Source: Herbidospora yilanensis (GTDB lineage: Bacteria > Actinomycetota > Actinomycetes > Streptosporangiales > Streptosporangiaceae). From it: a stretch of 64,000 nt of DNA. Each line of letters begins with the position of its first letter. Position 1 is the stretch's first letter. The DNA lies in assembly GCF_001570565.1 (NCBI RefSeq), contig NZ_BBXE01000021.1:124001-188000 (forward strand), given 5' to 3'. Below are positions 49,252 through 60,909 of the stretch, piece by piece. The translations under genes and the position numbers were made by a program. The notes under the pieces are model-generated. The model was not told the DNA's origin. It searched no databases and saw nothing but the letters and a program-made list of their open reading frames with translations.

Positions 49252-50230
49252 GGCGCTCCGAGGTGCGCTCGGCTGGGGAGTGCCGCGGATTCAATGCGCG
49301 GCCGGCTGCGGACTTCTCCGAACCTGAAGGTGCGGCCCGACCCACGCCGATCCGACCGCATGTCCGGGACTCTGACGGGACCGTGCGTTCAGGCGGCCGG
49401 GACCGGCGGCCGCGTCTGCTTGCTTCCGTGAAAACCGATGTATCCCGGCAGCTCACCACGTTCGCCGTCGTCCTGCCCGTCCTCGTGCTCCCCGCCGTCG
49501 CCTTCGCCGTCTCCCAGGGGGTCGACCTCGACCACATCGGGGAGGCGCCGATTCTCGTCCAGCTCGCCCTCTACGGTCAGGCGCTCGCCCCGGCGATCGC
49601 CGCCGCCGTCGCCTTCCGGGGGCGCGGGTTTCCGTGGGGGTTCGTCAAGGTCCCGCCGAGGACACTGCTGGCGGCCTGGGCGATCCCCGTCATCGGGGTC
49701 GGCCTCGCCTACGGCACGGGATGGCTCACCGGGCTGGCCTCGTTCGGCGCCGACGGGCTGCCGATGCCGCCCCTGCTCCTCGTGGTCGTGGGGCTCGTTC
49801 CCGGGCTGGTCCCGTATCTGGTGCTGGCGCTGGGCGAACAACTCGGGTGGAGTTCGTTCCTCGTCACGCGGCTCGGGGAGCGCCACTCCGCCGACGTCGT
49901 CGCGGTCGTCGTCGGGGTCGCGTGGGCGCTGTTCCACGTGCCGCTGATGCTGTTCGTGCCGGGGGCCGTGGAGCCGGGCGTGCCGCTGGCCTACGCGCTG
50001 CTCTGGTTCACCGTGCAGACGATCGTGCTGGCGTTTCCGCTGGTCTGGTTCCGGCTCCGGACCGGGTCGATCTGGCCGGTGCTGGTCGTGCACGCCACGC
50101 TCAACGCCGCGACCTACTTCGTCGGGCAGGCCATGACCCAGCCGCGGTCTCCCTGGCTGCTGGGCGAGGGCGGGGTGCTGACGACCGCCGGGCTCGCCGT
50201 GGGGGTGGCGGTGACCGCGCGGTGGTGGCG

Positions 50231-52174
<1,944 letters not shown>

Positions 52175-52201
52175 GTCGGCTCCTCGGCTCGATGGCAGGC
52201 G

Positions 52202-52696
52202 TCAGTGGTGGCGGGCCGCCTCGATGGCCTCCTTGAGCTGGTTCTCGGCCTCCTGCGTCAGGGACGTGTGGATGATGCGGCCGCCCATGGGCGCGACCTG
52301 GGGCAGCACCTTGTCGCGGGTGCTGTCCTCGACGAGCAGGAACAGGGCGGCGCCGCCCGGCTTGAGGCCTTCGGCGACGTCCTTCATGAACTTGTCGTCG
52401 ACGCCGATGTCGGTCTTCGCGCCGACCAGGGCGCCGGTGGCGGCGCCGACGGCCGCGCCGACCAGCGGCATGAAGAAGATGAGGCCGATCAGGCCGCCCC
52501 ACAACGCGCCGCCGGCCGCGCCGGTCGCGGCCATGTTGACGGCGGGTTTCATCTTGATCTTGCCCTCGGCCGTGTGCTCGACGATGGCGGCGTCGGTGAG
52601 CGTGATCAGGTGCTCCTGCTGCAACTGGAACAGCTTGTCCCTGACCTTGACGGCGGTACCGAGGTCGTCATACGCGATGGCGATCAACGTGGCCAT
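52202..52696 (-). CDS. DUF1269 membrane protein
   Basis: A 164-residue protein of the DUF1269 type: a ferredoxin-like N-terminal part (MATLIAIAYDDLGTAVKVRD), a glycine-rich membrane hairpin (GAAGGALWGGLIGLIFFMPLVGAAVGAATGALVG) and a C-terminal cytoplasmic part. ATG 52696 follows GGGGGGAG. It precedes ftsH by 27 bp and may be an adaptor or substrate of it (inference from position). The 14-bp dyad at 52725-52738 lies upstream. Confidence 0.85.
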   Translation of the reverse strand: MATLIAIAYDDLGTAVKVRDKLFQLQQEHLITLTDAAIVEHTAEGKIKMKPAVNMAATGAAGGALWGGLIGLIFFMPLVGAAVGAATGALVGAKTDIGVDDKFMKDVAEGLKPGGAALFLLVEDSTRDKVLPQVAPMGGRIIHTSLTQEAENQLKEAIEAARHH

Positions 52697-52724
52697 GATG
52701 GAACTCCCCCCGAAGTCCGGATAG

Positions 52725-52738
52725 GGGGATATTTCCCC
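52725..52738. repeat. Small dyad upstream of the DUF1269-ftsH operon
   Basis: GGGGA-TATT-TCCCC is a perfect 5-bp inverted repeat in the 56-bp gap before DUF1269. It may end the upstream leftward gene (52753) or be an operator. Confidence 0.3.
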
Positions 52739-52752
52739 AGATGGGACCCCGT

Positions 52753-53679
52753 CTAAAGCACCTTGATCTTGCTCATCACCGTATTGATGTCGCGGTAGCT
52801 CTTCTTCTGGCTGTCCGGGACGCTGATGAAGACCAGCGCGGGCTTGGCGCCGGGCACGTCCACGAGGGCGATCGCGGCGGTCGACTTCCGCTTGTCACCC
52901 TTGATCGTGTAGTTGACGTCGTAGCCGAGCACCCAGGCCGGGCGGTCGTCGATCTCGGTCAGGTCGGCGGACGTCCACTTGATGGTGGCGCCGGCCGGGT
53001 GGTGGTTGAGCGTCCACCGGGCGGCCAGGAAGGCGGTGTCCTTCAGGTCGTCCTGCACCTCGATCGGCACCGGGCAGGAGACCAGCAGGCCCCGGTAGGC
53101 CGAGCCCTTGACCTTGGGCAACTGCTGGCGGGACGCGAACGGCGAGGCCGAGGCCAGATCCCAGTCGCCGGCGAACCGGGGGAAGGCCACGCCCGAGCGC
53201 TCGTCCTTGATCGAGCCACGGATCTTGCTCGCCTTGCCCGCGAAGGTCCGCAGCTTCTCTTGGCCGTCGGGGAGTTCGGGGACGCGGGGGTCGTCGAGCG
53301 CGTCGGTCATCGCGGTCGACAGCGGGCTGACCGAGGGGGACGGCGACGGGCTCGGGAGCACCGGCGAGGGCGAGGGCGGGGGCGGGGCCGCGGTCGTCGC
53401 GGCGACCGTGACGGGGTCGGCCTTGGGGGCGGGCGCGGCGGCGGCCTCACCGGGCTCGTCGCGGGTGACGACCACCGCGGCGGTCACCACGCCCACGGCG
53501 GCCACGACCGTGACGACGGCGGCGGTCCGGTAGACGAGCCGCATGGGCAGATCGCCCAGACCTTTGGTCGACGGCGGCGGTGGAGGGTCCGGGATCGTGA
53601 TCTTCGGTAACGGGCTGGTCTCCGCTTCCGCCGCAACGTACGAAGGAGTGGCCTTCGTCCCATAGTCCCCAGGTGGCAC
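52753..53679 (-). CDS. Proline-rich single-pass membrane protein, paralogue of the 18-20 kb protein
   Basis: A 308-residue protein: a short cytoplasmic Pro-rich N-terminus, one membrane segment (about 50-70, VVTVVAAVGVVTAAVVV), a Pro/Ser stalk ([18 protein letters not shown]) and an external domain ending YRDINTVMSKIKVL. This domain aligns with the end of the protein at 18244-20226: IRGSIKDERSGVAF against VKGTLTDETAGISI, and VFISVPD...DINTVMSKIK against VYMMVPD...DVNTILKSIK. GTG 53679 is chosen (TACGCT lies 7 nt upstream, no Shine-Dalgarno); 53703 is an alternative. Same strand as DUF1269-ftsH. Function unknown. Confidence 0.75.
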   Translation of the reverse strand: MPPGDYGTKATPSYVAAEAETSPLPKITIPDPPPPPSTKGLGDLPMRLVYRTAAVVTVVAAVGVVTAAVVVTRDEPGEAAAAPAPKADPVTVAATTAAPPPPSPSPVLPSPSPSPSVSPLSTAMTDALDDPRVPELPDGQEKLRTFAGKASKIRGSIKDERSGVAFPRFAGDWDLASASPFASRQQLPKVKGSAYRGLLVSCPVPIEVQDDLKDTAFLAARWTLNHHPAGATIKWTSADLTEIDDRPAWVLGYDVNYTIKGDKRKSTAAIALVDVPGAKPALVFISVPDSQKKSYRDINTVMSKIKVL

Positions 53680-53753
53680 GTCGGCGAGCGTACGGCAAAT
53701 CACGGCAATTGGGGTGCGATAGCCATCACACTTCGGGAACGAGGTTTGCGGCT

Positions 53754-53759
53754 CATAAT
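53754..53759 (+). promoter_or_regulatory. Candidate -10 of the leaderless DUF3616 gene
   Basis: CATAAT ends 6 nt before the GTG at 53766; TTCGGG at 53732-53737 is a possible -35. Confidence 0.45.
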
Positions 53760-53765
53760 GACTGG

Positions 53766-54758
53766 GTGCAGGTAGAGCTCCGGTTCGCCCCGGGATCGGC
53801 GATCCATCACGATCTTTCCGCCGTGCGACAGGACGGCCGGTGTCTCTGGGTCGCCGGAGACGAGTGGGCGGGGGTCGAACGCCTCACGTGGCGCGACGGC
53901 GCCTTCCAGGATCACCGGACGTTCCGGCTGGCCGAGTTCGTCGACCTGCCCGCCGGTCCCGACGAGGAAGCCGACATCGAGGGCCTGGCCCGCGCCGACG
54001 GCTGGCTCTGGGCCGTCGGCTCCCACAGCCTCAAGCGCAAGCGGGTGAAACCCGGCCAGAACGGCGACAAGGCCCGCAAGCGGCTGGCCACGGTCGTGCG
54101 CGAGGAGAACCGCTTCGTCCTGGTACGCCTCCCTCTCGTCGACCGCGACGGCCTGCCCGTACCGGTGCTGAGAGACGGCACACGGCGAGCCGCCATCCTG
54201 AGCGGGCCGGGACGCAACCTGGCCGACATGCTCGAACACGACCCCCACCTCGCGCCGTTCCTGCGGCTGCCGGGCAAGGACAACGGCGTCGACATCGAGG
54301 GCATCGCGGTCATCGGCGAGCGCGTGTTCGTCGGCCTGCGCGGGCCGGTCCTGCGCGGCTGGGCGGTCATCCTGGAGATCCGCCCCGAACCCGACCCCCA
54401 CGACGGGAGCCGGTTGCGCTTCGCGCCGGTCGGCGACGCCCGTTACCGCACCCACTTCGTCGACCTCGACGGCCTGGGCATCCGCGACCTGTGCCCGATC
54501 GGCGAGGAGATCCTGATCCTGGCCGGGCCCACCATGACCCACGACGGCCCGGTGAAGATCGTGCGCTGGACGCCCGGCAACGGCTTCGCCGACCCGCCGA
54601 TCCACGTCGCCGACCTCACGACGGGGGTCGGCGACGACCGTCCCGAGGGTCTGGCGCTGCTGGGCAACGGGCAACTGATGATCGTCCACGACAGCCCGTC
54701 GCCCCTGCGGCTGACGCCGGAAGGGGTCTGGGCCGACGTGCTGACCGTTCAGGGGTGA
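53766..54758 (+). CDS. DUF3616-domain protein (probable beta-propeller)
   Basis: A 330-residue DUF3616 protein with repeated blades. Typical sequences are IHHDLSAVRQDGRCLWVAGDEW, EADIEGLARADGWLWAVGSHS, VDIEGIAVIGERVFVGLRGPVL and GIRDLCPIGEEILILAGPT. It is predicted cytoplasmic. The start is GTG at 53766 with a CATAAT -10 6 nt upstream. Function not known; the fold suggests ligand or nucleotide sensing. The end overlaps the Pth2-like gene by 10 bp. Confidence 0.82.
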   Translation: MQVELRFAPGSAIHHDLSAVRQDGRCLWVAGDEWAGVERLTWRDGAFQDHRTFRLAEFVDLPAGPDEEADIEGLARADGWLWAVGSHSLKRKRVKPGQNGDKARKRLATVVREENRFVLVRLPLVDRDGLPVPVLRDGTRRAAILSGPGRNLADMLEHDPHLAPFLRLPGKDNGVDIEGIAVIGERVFVGLRGPVLRGWAVILEIRPEPDPHDGSRLRFAPVGDARYRTHFVDLDGLGIRDLCPIGEEILILAGPTMTHDGPVKIVRWTPGNGFADPPIHVADLTTGVGDDRPEGLALLGNGQLMIVHDSPSPLRLTPEGVWADVLTVQG

Positions 54759-55441
54759 CGCAGCGGGCCCCGGCCCGCCGGGCGGAAGCCGCCCTCGCGC
54801 AGCCACGGCGCGGTGGCGACGACCGTCACCGAGCCCGGCGCGATCTCGGTGAACCCGGCGTCGCGGACGGCCGGCAGGTCGGCCTCGGCCAGCTTGGCCC
54901 AGTCGTAGGGGCTGGCGGTCCGGACCGAAACCGCGAACCCGATCTCCCGCCAGGCCGCCCGGTCGGACGGCCCGGTCGCCCACCACGCGAGCTGGGCGGC
55001 GTGCCCGGCCTGGGCCATCGCCTTGCCTGCGGTCATCTCCAGGTGGGGGTTGATCCACAACACGCACGGCGCGCCGGGAGGCCCCGGCGGCTCGGGGTCG
55101 TCGAGGTCGGTGCCGGACACCTGCAGCCGCGACAGGTCTTTGGGCCAGCCGTCGAGCGGGATGGGCGGGTGGACGCGGACGAGAGCGGTTCCGGCGGTCA
55201 CCGTCTCGCCGGGGAGCTGGAGCACCCGCGTCCATTCGGCGCCGCGGGCCCGGCGGACCACCTTGCGGATGCCCTGGCTCTCCCAGCCCCTGACGGCCTG
55301 GGCCCATTCGCCCTCGCCGCCCGATCGGTGGTCGTCGACCATGCGAAGCACGGCCAGCGCGGCGGCTTCAAGCGCGTCGGTACGCCGTGGCGGGGTCGCC
55401 CGTTCGATCCGGACCACCAGCGGCAGCACGTATTGGCTCAC
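54749..55441 (-). CDS. Peptidyl-tRNA hydrolase 2-like protein
   Basis: A 230-residue protein whose C-terminal half (about 125-225) matches the Pth2/Bit1 fold: VLWINPHLEMTAGKAMAQAGHAAQLAWW, and near the end SVTVVATAPWLREGG. The N-terminal half (APPR-type, WAQAVRGWESQGIRKVVRRARG) is specific to actinobacterial members. GTG 55441 overlaps the stop of the MFS gene (GTGA). Activity on peptidyl-tRNA is likely for the family but unproven for this fused form; the main bacterial Pth is a different fold. Confidence 0.78.
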   Translation of the reverse strand: MSQYVLPLVVRIERATPPRRTDALEAAALAVLRMVDDHRSGGEGEWAQAVRGWESQGIRKVVRRARGAEWTRVLQLPGETVTAGTALVRVHPPIPLDGWPKDLSRLQVSGTDLDDPEPPGPPGAPCVLWINPHLEMTAGKAMAQAGHAAQLAWWATGPSDRAAWREIGFAVSVRTASPYDWAKLAEADLPAVRDAGFTEIAPGSVTVVATAPWLREGGFRPAGRGPLRHP

Positions 55442-56712
55442 CTGCCAATACTGCCAGCCCCGCGCGCGATCCGTATCGACATGACGGCGGCGAGCGCGCA
55501 GAGCCCGCCCGACACGTACCAGGCGAGGTCGTAGGTGCCGAGGTGGTCGCGGGTCACCCCGGCCAGGGTCGCCGCGAAGGCCGCGCCGATCTGGTGGGAG
55601 GCGAAGACCCAGCCGAACACGATCGGCCCGTCGTCGCCGTAGATCTTGCGGCAGAGCGCCACCGTCGGGGGGACCGTGGCCACCCAGTCGAGGCCGTAGA
55701 AGACGATGAACACGATCATGCTCGGGTGGGCGGAGTCGCTGAACAACTGGGGCAGGACCAGCAGCGACGCGCCCCGCAGGGCGTAGTAGACGCCCAGCAG
55801 CACCCGCGCGTCGACGCGGTCGCTCAGCCAGCCCGACAGGATCGTCCCGGCGATGTCGAAGATCCCGATGACGGCCAGCAGCGACGCCGCGACCGGTTCG
55901 GCCATGCCGTGGTCGTGGGCGGCCGGGATGAAGTGGGTGCCGACCAGCCCGTTGGTCGACGCGCCGCAGATGGCGAACCCGCCGGCCAGATACCAGAACG
56001 ACCGGGTCCGGGCGGCCTCGCGCAGGGTCCGCAGCGCCCGCGTGGCCGGTCCGACCGTGGCGGGGACGGGGGGCGGCGGGGGCTCGGTGGCGCCGTACGG
56101 AAGCAGCCCGACGTCGGCGGGGTGGTCGCGCAGCAGGAAGAAGACCAGCGGCACCACCGCCAGCGCCGAAGCCGCCACGACCAGCGCGGCGGTCCGCCAG
56201 CCGCTTCCCTCGACGAGCAGCGCGAGCACCGGCAGGAAGACGAGCTGCCCGGTCGCGCCGCCGGCGGTCAGGATGCCGGTCACCAGGCCCCGGCTGCGCA
56301 CGAACCACCGCTGGGTCAGCGTCGCGGCGAAGACCAGCGCCATCGAACCGGTGCCCAGCCCGACGAGCACGCCCCAGCAGAGCACGAGCTGCCAGCTCGC
56401 GGTCATGAAGACGGTCACGCCGCTGCCGAGGGCGACCAGCGCGAGGGCGTAGGTGACGACCCTGCGCATGCCGAAGCGGTCCATCAGGGCGGCGGCGAAG
56501 GGGGCGGTCAGGCCGTAGAACATCAGGTTGATCGACACGGCGAACCCGATGGTGCCGCGCGACCAGCCGAACTCGTCCTGCAGCGGCGTGATGAGGACGC
56601 CGGGCGTGGCCCGGAACCCGGCCGCGCCGATGATCGCGATCAGGGCGATGCCGCCCACGATCCAGGCCCGGTGCACGCGTGCGGGCCGGGTCTGCCCCCG
56701 AGTGATGGTCAT
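55438..56712 (-). CDS. MFS transporter (oxalate/formate or monocarboxylate type)
   Basis: A 424-residue major facilitator with 12 predicted helices. It resembles monocarboxylate/oxalate transporters (RATPGVLITPLQDEFGWSRGTIG near helix 1, DRFGMRRVV between helices 2 and 3). The start is ATG at 56712 with GCAGGA 8 nt upstream. The regulator gene at 56785 is divergent with a 72-bp gap holding a perfect 12-bp palindrome, so GlxA-type control is plausible. Substrate unknown. Confidence 0.85.
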   Translation of the reverse strand: MTITRGQTRPARVHRAWIVGGIALIAIIGAAGFRATPGVLITPLQDEFGWSRGTIGFAVSINLMFYGLTAPFAAALMDRFGMRRVVTYALALVALGSGVTVFMTASWQLVLCWGVLVGLGTGSMALVFAATLTQRWFVRSRGLVTGILTAGGATGQLVFLPVLALLVEGSGWRTAALVVAASALAVVPLVFFLLRDHPADVGLLPYGATEPPPPPVPATVGPATRALRTLREAARTRSFWYLAGGFAICGASTNGLVGTHFIPAAHDHGMAEPVAASLLAVIGIFDIAGTILSGWLSDRVDARVLLGVYYALRGASLLVLPQLFSDSAHPSMIVFIVFYGLDWVATVPPTVALCRKIYGDDGPIVFGWVFASHQIGAAFAATLAGVTRDHLGTYDLAWYVSGGLCALAAVMSIRIARGAGSIGR

Positions 56713-56742
56713 GCCGGACATCCTGCCGAGCGGGCCTCGAAC

Positions 56743-56754
56743 GCCACTAGTGGC
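56743..56754. promoter_or_regulatory. 12-bp palindrome between the MFS and GlxA-type genes
   Basis: GCCACTAGTGGC is a perfect palindrome in the 72-bp divergent promoter gap. A TGGC-N6-GCCA inverted repeat overlaps it slightly to the right. It is a likely operator for the adjacent AraC-type regulator. Confidence 0.45.
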
Positions 56755-56784
56755 CGATAAGCCAATATGTGAAAGAATCGGGCC

Positions 56785-57780
56785 ATGCCTCATCGTGTGG
56801 CCATGCTGGTGCTCGACGACTTCGCGACCATGGACGTCGGCGTCCCCGGGCAGTTCTTCGGCATCGCCGAAGACGCCGACCGCCGGCGACTCTACGACGT
56901 CAAGACGTGCACGCCCGACGGCGGGCCGGTCCGCTGCGCCGCCGGGTACGCCATCGTGCCCGACCACGACCTGTCGCTCCTCGACGACGCCGACACGGTG
57001 ATCGTCCCGGGTATCCACGGCGGGCCCCCCTTCGAGGGCTCCCTCGACCCCGGCGTGGCCGAGGCGCTCAGGGCGGTGGCCGGGCGCAAGCGCATCGTGT
57101 CGATCTGCACCGGCGCGTTCGTGCTGGCGGCGGCCGGGCTGCTCGACGGGCGCGCGGCGACCACCCACTGGCGCAACGCCGGCCGCTTCCGGCGGCTCCA
57201 CCCCCGCGTGCTGCTCAACCCCGAGGTGCTGTTCGTCGACGACGGCGACATCCTCACCTCGGCGGGCGTGGCGGCCGGCACCGACCTGGCCCTGCACATC
57301 ATCCGGTCCGACTTCGGCACCGAGGTCGCCAACCGGGTGGCCCGCCGCTGCGTGACCGCGCCGTTCCGCGAGGGCGGCCAGGCCCAGTTCATCGAACGCC
57401 CGCTGCCGCCCGCCCAGGGGGCCTCGACCGAGTCGACCCGGGCCTGGATGTTGTCGCGCCTGGCCGAACCGCTCGACCTCAACGCGCTGGCCGCGCACGC
57501 CCGGATGAGCGTGCGCACCTTCACCCGCCGGTTCCGCGAGGAGACCGGCCTGTCCCCGGCCCGCTGGCTCAACCGGCAGCGTGTCGAACACGCCCGCCAG
57601 CTCCTGGAGACGACCGGGCTGCCGGTCGACGAGGTGGCCCGGCAGGCCGGGTTCGGCACGGCGGTGTCGCTGCGCCAGCACCTGCACGCGGCGGTCGGGG
57701 TCTCCCCCATCGCCTACCGCCAGACCTTCCGGCCTCAGGCCGCCCTGCGCAGCACCACCAGCGCGACGTCGTCTTCGTGA
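56785..57780 (+). CDS. GlxA-family transcriptional regulator (DJ-1/PfpI + AraC)
   Basis: A 331-residue regulator with an N-terminal DJ-1/PfpI-like sensing domain (MLVLDDFATMDVGVPGQFFG, ICTGAFVLAAAGLLDG with the nucleophile-elbow Cys) and a C-terminal AraC pair of helix-turn-helix motifs (ARMSVRTFTRRFREETG, PVDEVARQAGFGTAVSLRQH). ATG 56785 is the natural start. It is divergent from the MFS transporter gene. Its 3' end overlaps the stressosome phosphatase gene by 46 bp. Confidence 0.9.
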   Translation: MPHRVAMLVLDDFATMDVGVPGQFFGIAEDADRRRLYDVKTCTPDGGPVRCAAGYAIVPDHDLSLLDDADTVIVPGIHGGPPFEGSLDPGVAEALRAVAGRKRIVSICTGAFVLAAAGLLDGRAATTHWRNAGRFRRLHPRVLLNPEVLFVDDGDILTSAGVAAGTDLALHIIRSDFGTEVANRVARRCVTAPFREGGQAQFIERPLPPAQGASTESTRAWMLSRLAEPLDLNALAAHARMSVRTFTRRFREETGLSPARWLNRQRVEHARQLLETTGLPVDEVARQAGFGTAVSLRQHLHAAVGVSPIAYRQTFRPQAALRSTTSATSSS

Positions 57781-59276
57781 TCGGGGCGCATCATCGCGTC
57801 GATCACCCGGTCGCAGTAGGCCTCCAGGTCGTCTTCGACGGTGCCCGACAACTCCTGGAGACGGGCCATGCCGTCTTGGATGGTCAGGTCACGGCGCTCC
57901 ACCAGCCCGTCGGTGACGAGCACCAGCGCCTCCCCCGGTTCGAGGGTGAACCGCCCCTCGCCGGGCCGGTGCAGGCGGGCGCCGAGCAGCGGTCCGGGCA
58001 TGCTCAGATAGTCGGTACGCCGCTTCGAGACCAGCAGCGGCGGCAGGTGCCCCGCGTTGCACATCACGATCTCGCCGGTCGACGGGGTGAGCAGCAGCAG
58101 CGCCACGGTGGCCAGCTCACGCGGCAGGAACCGGAGCATCAGCAGGTTGACCTGCCGCAGGATCTCGTCGAGCGGGTGGCCCTCGCTGGCGTAGGCGCGC
58201 ACGGCGTGCCGGATCTCGGCCATCACGGTCGCGGCGTGCAGTGAGTGGCCCATCACGTCGCCGATCGCGACCATGAGCTTGCCGCCGATCTCGATGACCT
58301 CGTAGAAGTCACCGCCGATCTCGGCCTTGGCGCTGGCCGGGACGTATCGGGCGGCCAGCTCGACCCCCTCGACCTCGGGCAGCGATCGGGGCAGCAGGGC
58401 CCGTTGCAGGGTGAGCGCGATGCGCCGCTCCTCGTCGATCGAGCGCAGCGCCTCGACCGCCAGCGCCACCCCCATCGAGAACTGGCTGAGCACATGGGCG
58501 TCGTCGTCGCCGAAGGCGAGCGCCGCCTCGACGAGCACCCCGACCGGCGGCCGTCCCTGGACCCGGGCCAGCGCCACCTTGACCTCCTCCGCCGCGACCG
58601 ACGGCGCCAGCACCCCGGCCCAGTCGGACCCGGGGGTGGTGCGCATCGTCGGGCCGCGCGGCACCCCGCCCGGGTCGAGCAGCGGCGAGTCGGCCGCGAC
58701 CATCCCGTCGTGGTCGCGGATGACGTAGCGGCTCCCCGTCTCGGTCGGCGCGAAGACGGTGGCGGGCCCGCCGAACATCCGGAACGCGCCCTCGGCCGCC
58801 GCGCGGAGCAGTTCGTCGAGGGTGCCGGCCATGTTGATGGCCAGAGTGGTGTCGGAGAGCCCGGCCAGCCGCCCGGCCAGGCGCTCGGCCTGGCGGCGGG
58901 CGCGGGCGTACCGGAGGGTCGCGTTGACCGTCGCCAGCAGCACCTCGGGTTCGACCGGTTCGACGAGGTAGCCGTCGGCGCCGCGCGCGAGGCCCTGGGT
59001 CCGGTCGCCGACCTCGACCGCCGAGGCGGTCAGGTGGATCACCGGCACGGCCGCGCTGACCGGATCGGCCTTGATCCGCTCACACACCTCGAACCCCGAC
59101 ATGTCGGGCATGCGGACGTCGAGCAGCACCAGGTCGGGCAGCGACTCCTTGACCAGCCTGAGCGCCTCACCCCCGGAGGCGGCCTCGACGACCGCGTATC
59201 CCGAGTGCTGGAGCCAGGTCGAGATGACGTAGCGGTTGGCGCTGATGTCGTCGACCACGAGGATTCGTTCAGGCAT
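57735..59276 (-). CDS. Response regulator with GAF and PP2C (SpoIIE-like) phosphatase
   Basis: A 513-residue phosphatase: a receiver (1-120; D53 in LLDVRMPD), a linker/GAF-like part (150-275) and a SpoIIE/RsbU-type PP2C domain (290-513; IGGDFYEVIEI, VAIGDVMGHSLHAATVMAEIR and EDDVALVVLR). It should dephosphorylate a STAS antagonist after phosphorylation by the hybrid kinase encoded just upstream, whose stop overlaps it by 8 bp. It is the last gene of the stressosome operon and overlaps the GlxA-type gene tail to tail. Confidence 0.9.
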   Translation of the reverse strand: MPERILVVDDISANRYVISTWLQHSGYAVVEAASGGEALRLVKESLPDLVLLDVRMPDMSGFEVCERIKADPVSAAVPVIHLTASAVEVGDRTQGLARGADGYLVEPVEPEVLLATVNATLRYARARRQAERLAGRLAGLSDTTLAINMAGTLDELLRAAAEGAFRMFGGPATVFAPTETGSRYVIRDHDGMVAADSPLLDPGGVPRGPTMRTTPGSDWAGVLAPSVAAEEVKVALARVQGRPPVGVLVEAALAFGDDDAHVLSQFSMGVALAVEALRSIDEERRIALTLQRALLPRSLPEVEGVELAARYVPASAKAEIGGDFYEVIEIGGKLMVAIGDVMGHSLHAATVMAEIRHAVRAYASEGHPLDEILRQVNLLMLRFLPRELATVALLLLTPSTGEIVMCNAGHLPPLLVSKRRTDYLSMPGPLLGARLHRPGEGRFTLEPGEALVLVTDGLVERRDLTIQDGMARLQELSGTVEDDLEAYCDRVIDAMMRPDHEDDVALVVLRRAA

Positions 59277-60909
59277 CGCGTCTTCCGATCTCGCCGACCG
59301 CCCGGAGCAACTCCCCCCGGGTCAGGCGCGACTTGTCCAGGGCCACGCCGTCGATCCCGCCCGTGTCGGCCGAGGTGACCACGATGACGGGCGTGGCGGC
59401 CAGGCCGGGGTCGGCGCGCAGCTCCCCGATGACCTCCTCGCCGCTCAGGCCGGGCATGCGCAGGTCGAGCAGGAGCAGGTCGGGACGGGCCCGCCGCACG
59501 GCCGCCAGGGCGGCGTAACCGTCGGCGGCGTCCTCGATCTCCTCGGCGACCCCGTGGAGGAGGCCGCGCAACATGGTGCGGAAGGCGGCGTCGTCGTCGG
59601 CGACGACCACCCGGCCCAGCCGGACGCGGTCGAGGCGCGGGAGGCGTACCTCGAAGACCGTGCCCTCCCCCACCACGCTGTGGACCGACATCTCGCCCCC
59701 GAGGACGGCGACCAGGCTCCGGGCGTAGGGCAGGCCCAGGCCGGTGCCCGTGACCGAGGTCTGCATGGGGCCTCTGACCTGGTGGAACTCCTCGAAGATG
59801 CGCTCGATCTCCTCGGCCGGGATGCCGATGCCGGTGTCGGAGACCCGCAGCAGCACGTGGTCGCCGTCGGCGTGGGCGCCGACCCTGACCTCGCCGCGCT
59901 CGGTGAACTTCAGCCCGTTGGTGAGCAGGTTGCGCAGCACGTGGGTGAGCATCAGCTCGTCGGTCTGCAGGATCTCCACGCCGTCGGGGTCGTCGACGAC
60001 CAGCGTGACCCCCTCGCGCGCCATCGGCCGCAGCGTCTCCCTGAGGCGGCGCAACACGCCGCGCAGCGACACGTCGACGACCTCGGGTTCGAGGCGGCCC
60101 GACTCGGCCTTGGCCAGGTCGAGCAGCTCGTTGACGAGGTTGAGCAGGTCGCGGCCCGACTCGCGGATCAGCTCGGCCTGGCGGCGCTTCTCGTCGTCGA
60201 GGGGTTCGCCGAGGTCGAGCAGCATGCGGGCCAGGCCCAGGATCGAGCTGGCCGGGGCGCGCAGCTCGTGGCTGACGTTGGCCAGGAACCGGGTCTTGGC
60301 CTCGCTGGCCTCCCGCAGCCGGGCCGACTTGTCCTCCAGCTCGGCGTAGAGGGCCACCACACCCTGGTTGGTGCGTTCGAGCTCCTCGGAGAGCTGGGTG
60401 TAGAGGGCCATCACGCCCCGGTTGGTCTCCTCCAGCTCGTCGCGCTGCGACTGGACGTCCTCCAGCGCCGCCATGAGGTCGTGGTTCTGGGCGCGCAGCT
60501 CGTCGAGCGGGCTCGTCTTGGCCAGCCCGGCCAGCCGGGCGCGCAGGTCGCGCAGCCACTCGCCGGTGTAGCGGCCGGGGGGCAACCCCTTGCTCAGGAT
60601 GACGTCCTCCCCCTCGCGCGAGACTTCGTCGACCAGCCGGGCCGCCGCGGCGAAGCCCGGGGCGGAGGGGCTGAGCGGACCATAGCCCCGGACCCGCACC
60701 CGCAGGGGACCGTCGATGGAGAAGGCTATTCTCGCGCCCCCCGCATGGGTGAGCACCTCCCGGCCGACCTCGCTGAGCGCGGTCGCCAGGCGCACCTGGT
60801 CCTGCTGGTCGAGTCCGGCCGCGTCGGCCACCACGCGGGCGCGCTGCCGCAGCGTGAACACGTCGCCCTCGCCCCTGACCTCGATCGACAACAGCTCGCC
60901 GGATGTCAT
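59269..60909 (-). CDS. Hybrid histidine kinase of the stressosome operon
   Basis: A 546-residue soluble kinase with an RsbT-like N-terminal HATPase remnant (about 1-125, ATALSEVGREVLTHAGG), a coiled coil (135-205), HisKA with H214 (NVSHELRAPAS), a HATPase (330-440; LRNLLTNGLKFTERG, GTGLGLPYARS) and a C-terminal receiver (430-546; LLLDLRMPGLSGEE). ATG 60909 overlaps the preceding stop (ATGA). It probably passes phosphate to the REC-PP2C protein. A usual component of rsbRST modules in many bacteria. Confidence 0.88.
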   Translation of the reverse strand: MTSGELLSIEVRGEGDVFTLRQRARVVADAAGLDQQDQVRLATALSEVGREVLTHAGGARIAFSIDGPLRVRVRGYGPLSPSAPGFAAAARLVDEVSREGEDVILSKGLPPGRYTGEWLRDLRARLAGLAKTSPLDELRAQNHDLMAALEDVQSQRDELEETNRGVMALYTQLSEELERTNQGVVALYAELEDKSARLREASEAKTRFLANVSHELRAPASSILGLARMLLDLGEPLDDEKRRQAELIRESGRDLLNLVNELLDLAKAESGRLEPEVVDVSLRGVLRRLRETLRPMAREGVTLVVDDPDGVEILQTDELMLTHVLRNLLTNGLKFTERGEVRVGAHADGDHVLLRVSDTGIGIPAEEIERIFEEFHQVRGPMQTSVTGTGLGLPYARSLVAVLGGEMSVHSVVGEGTVFEVRLPRLDRVRLGRVVVADDDAAFRTMLRGLLHGVAEEIEDAADGYAALAAVRRARPDLLLLDLRMPGLSGEEVIGELRADPGLAATPVIVVTSADTGGIDGVALDKSRLTRGELLRAVGEIGRRDA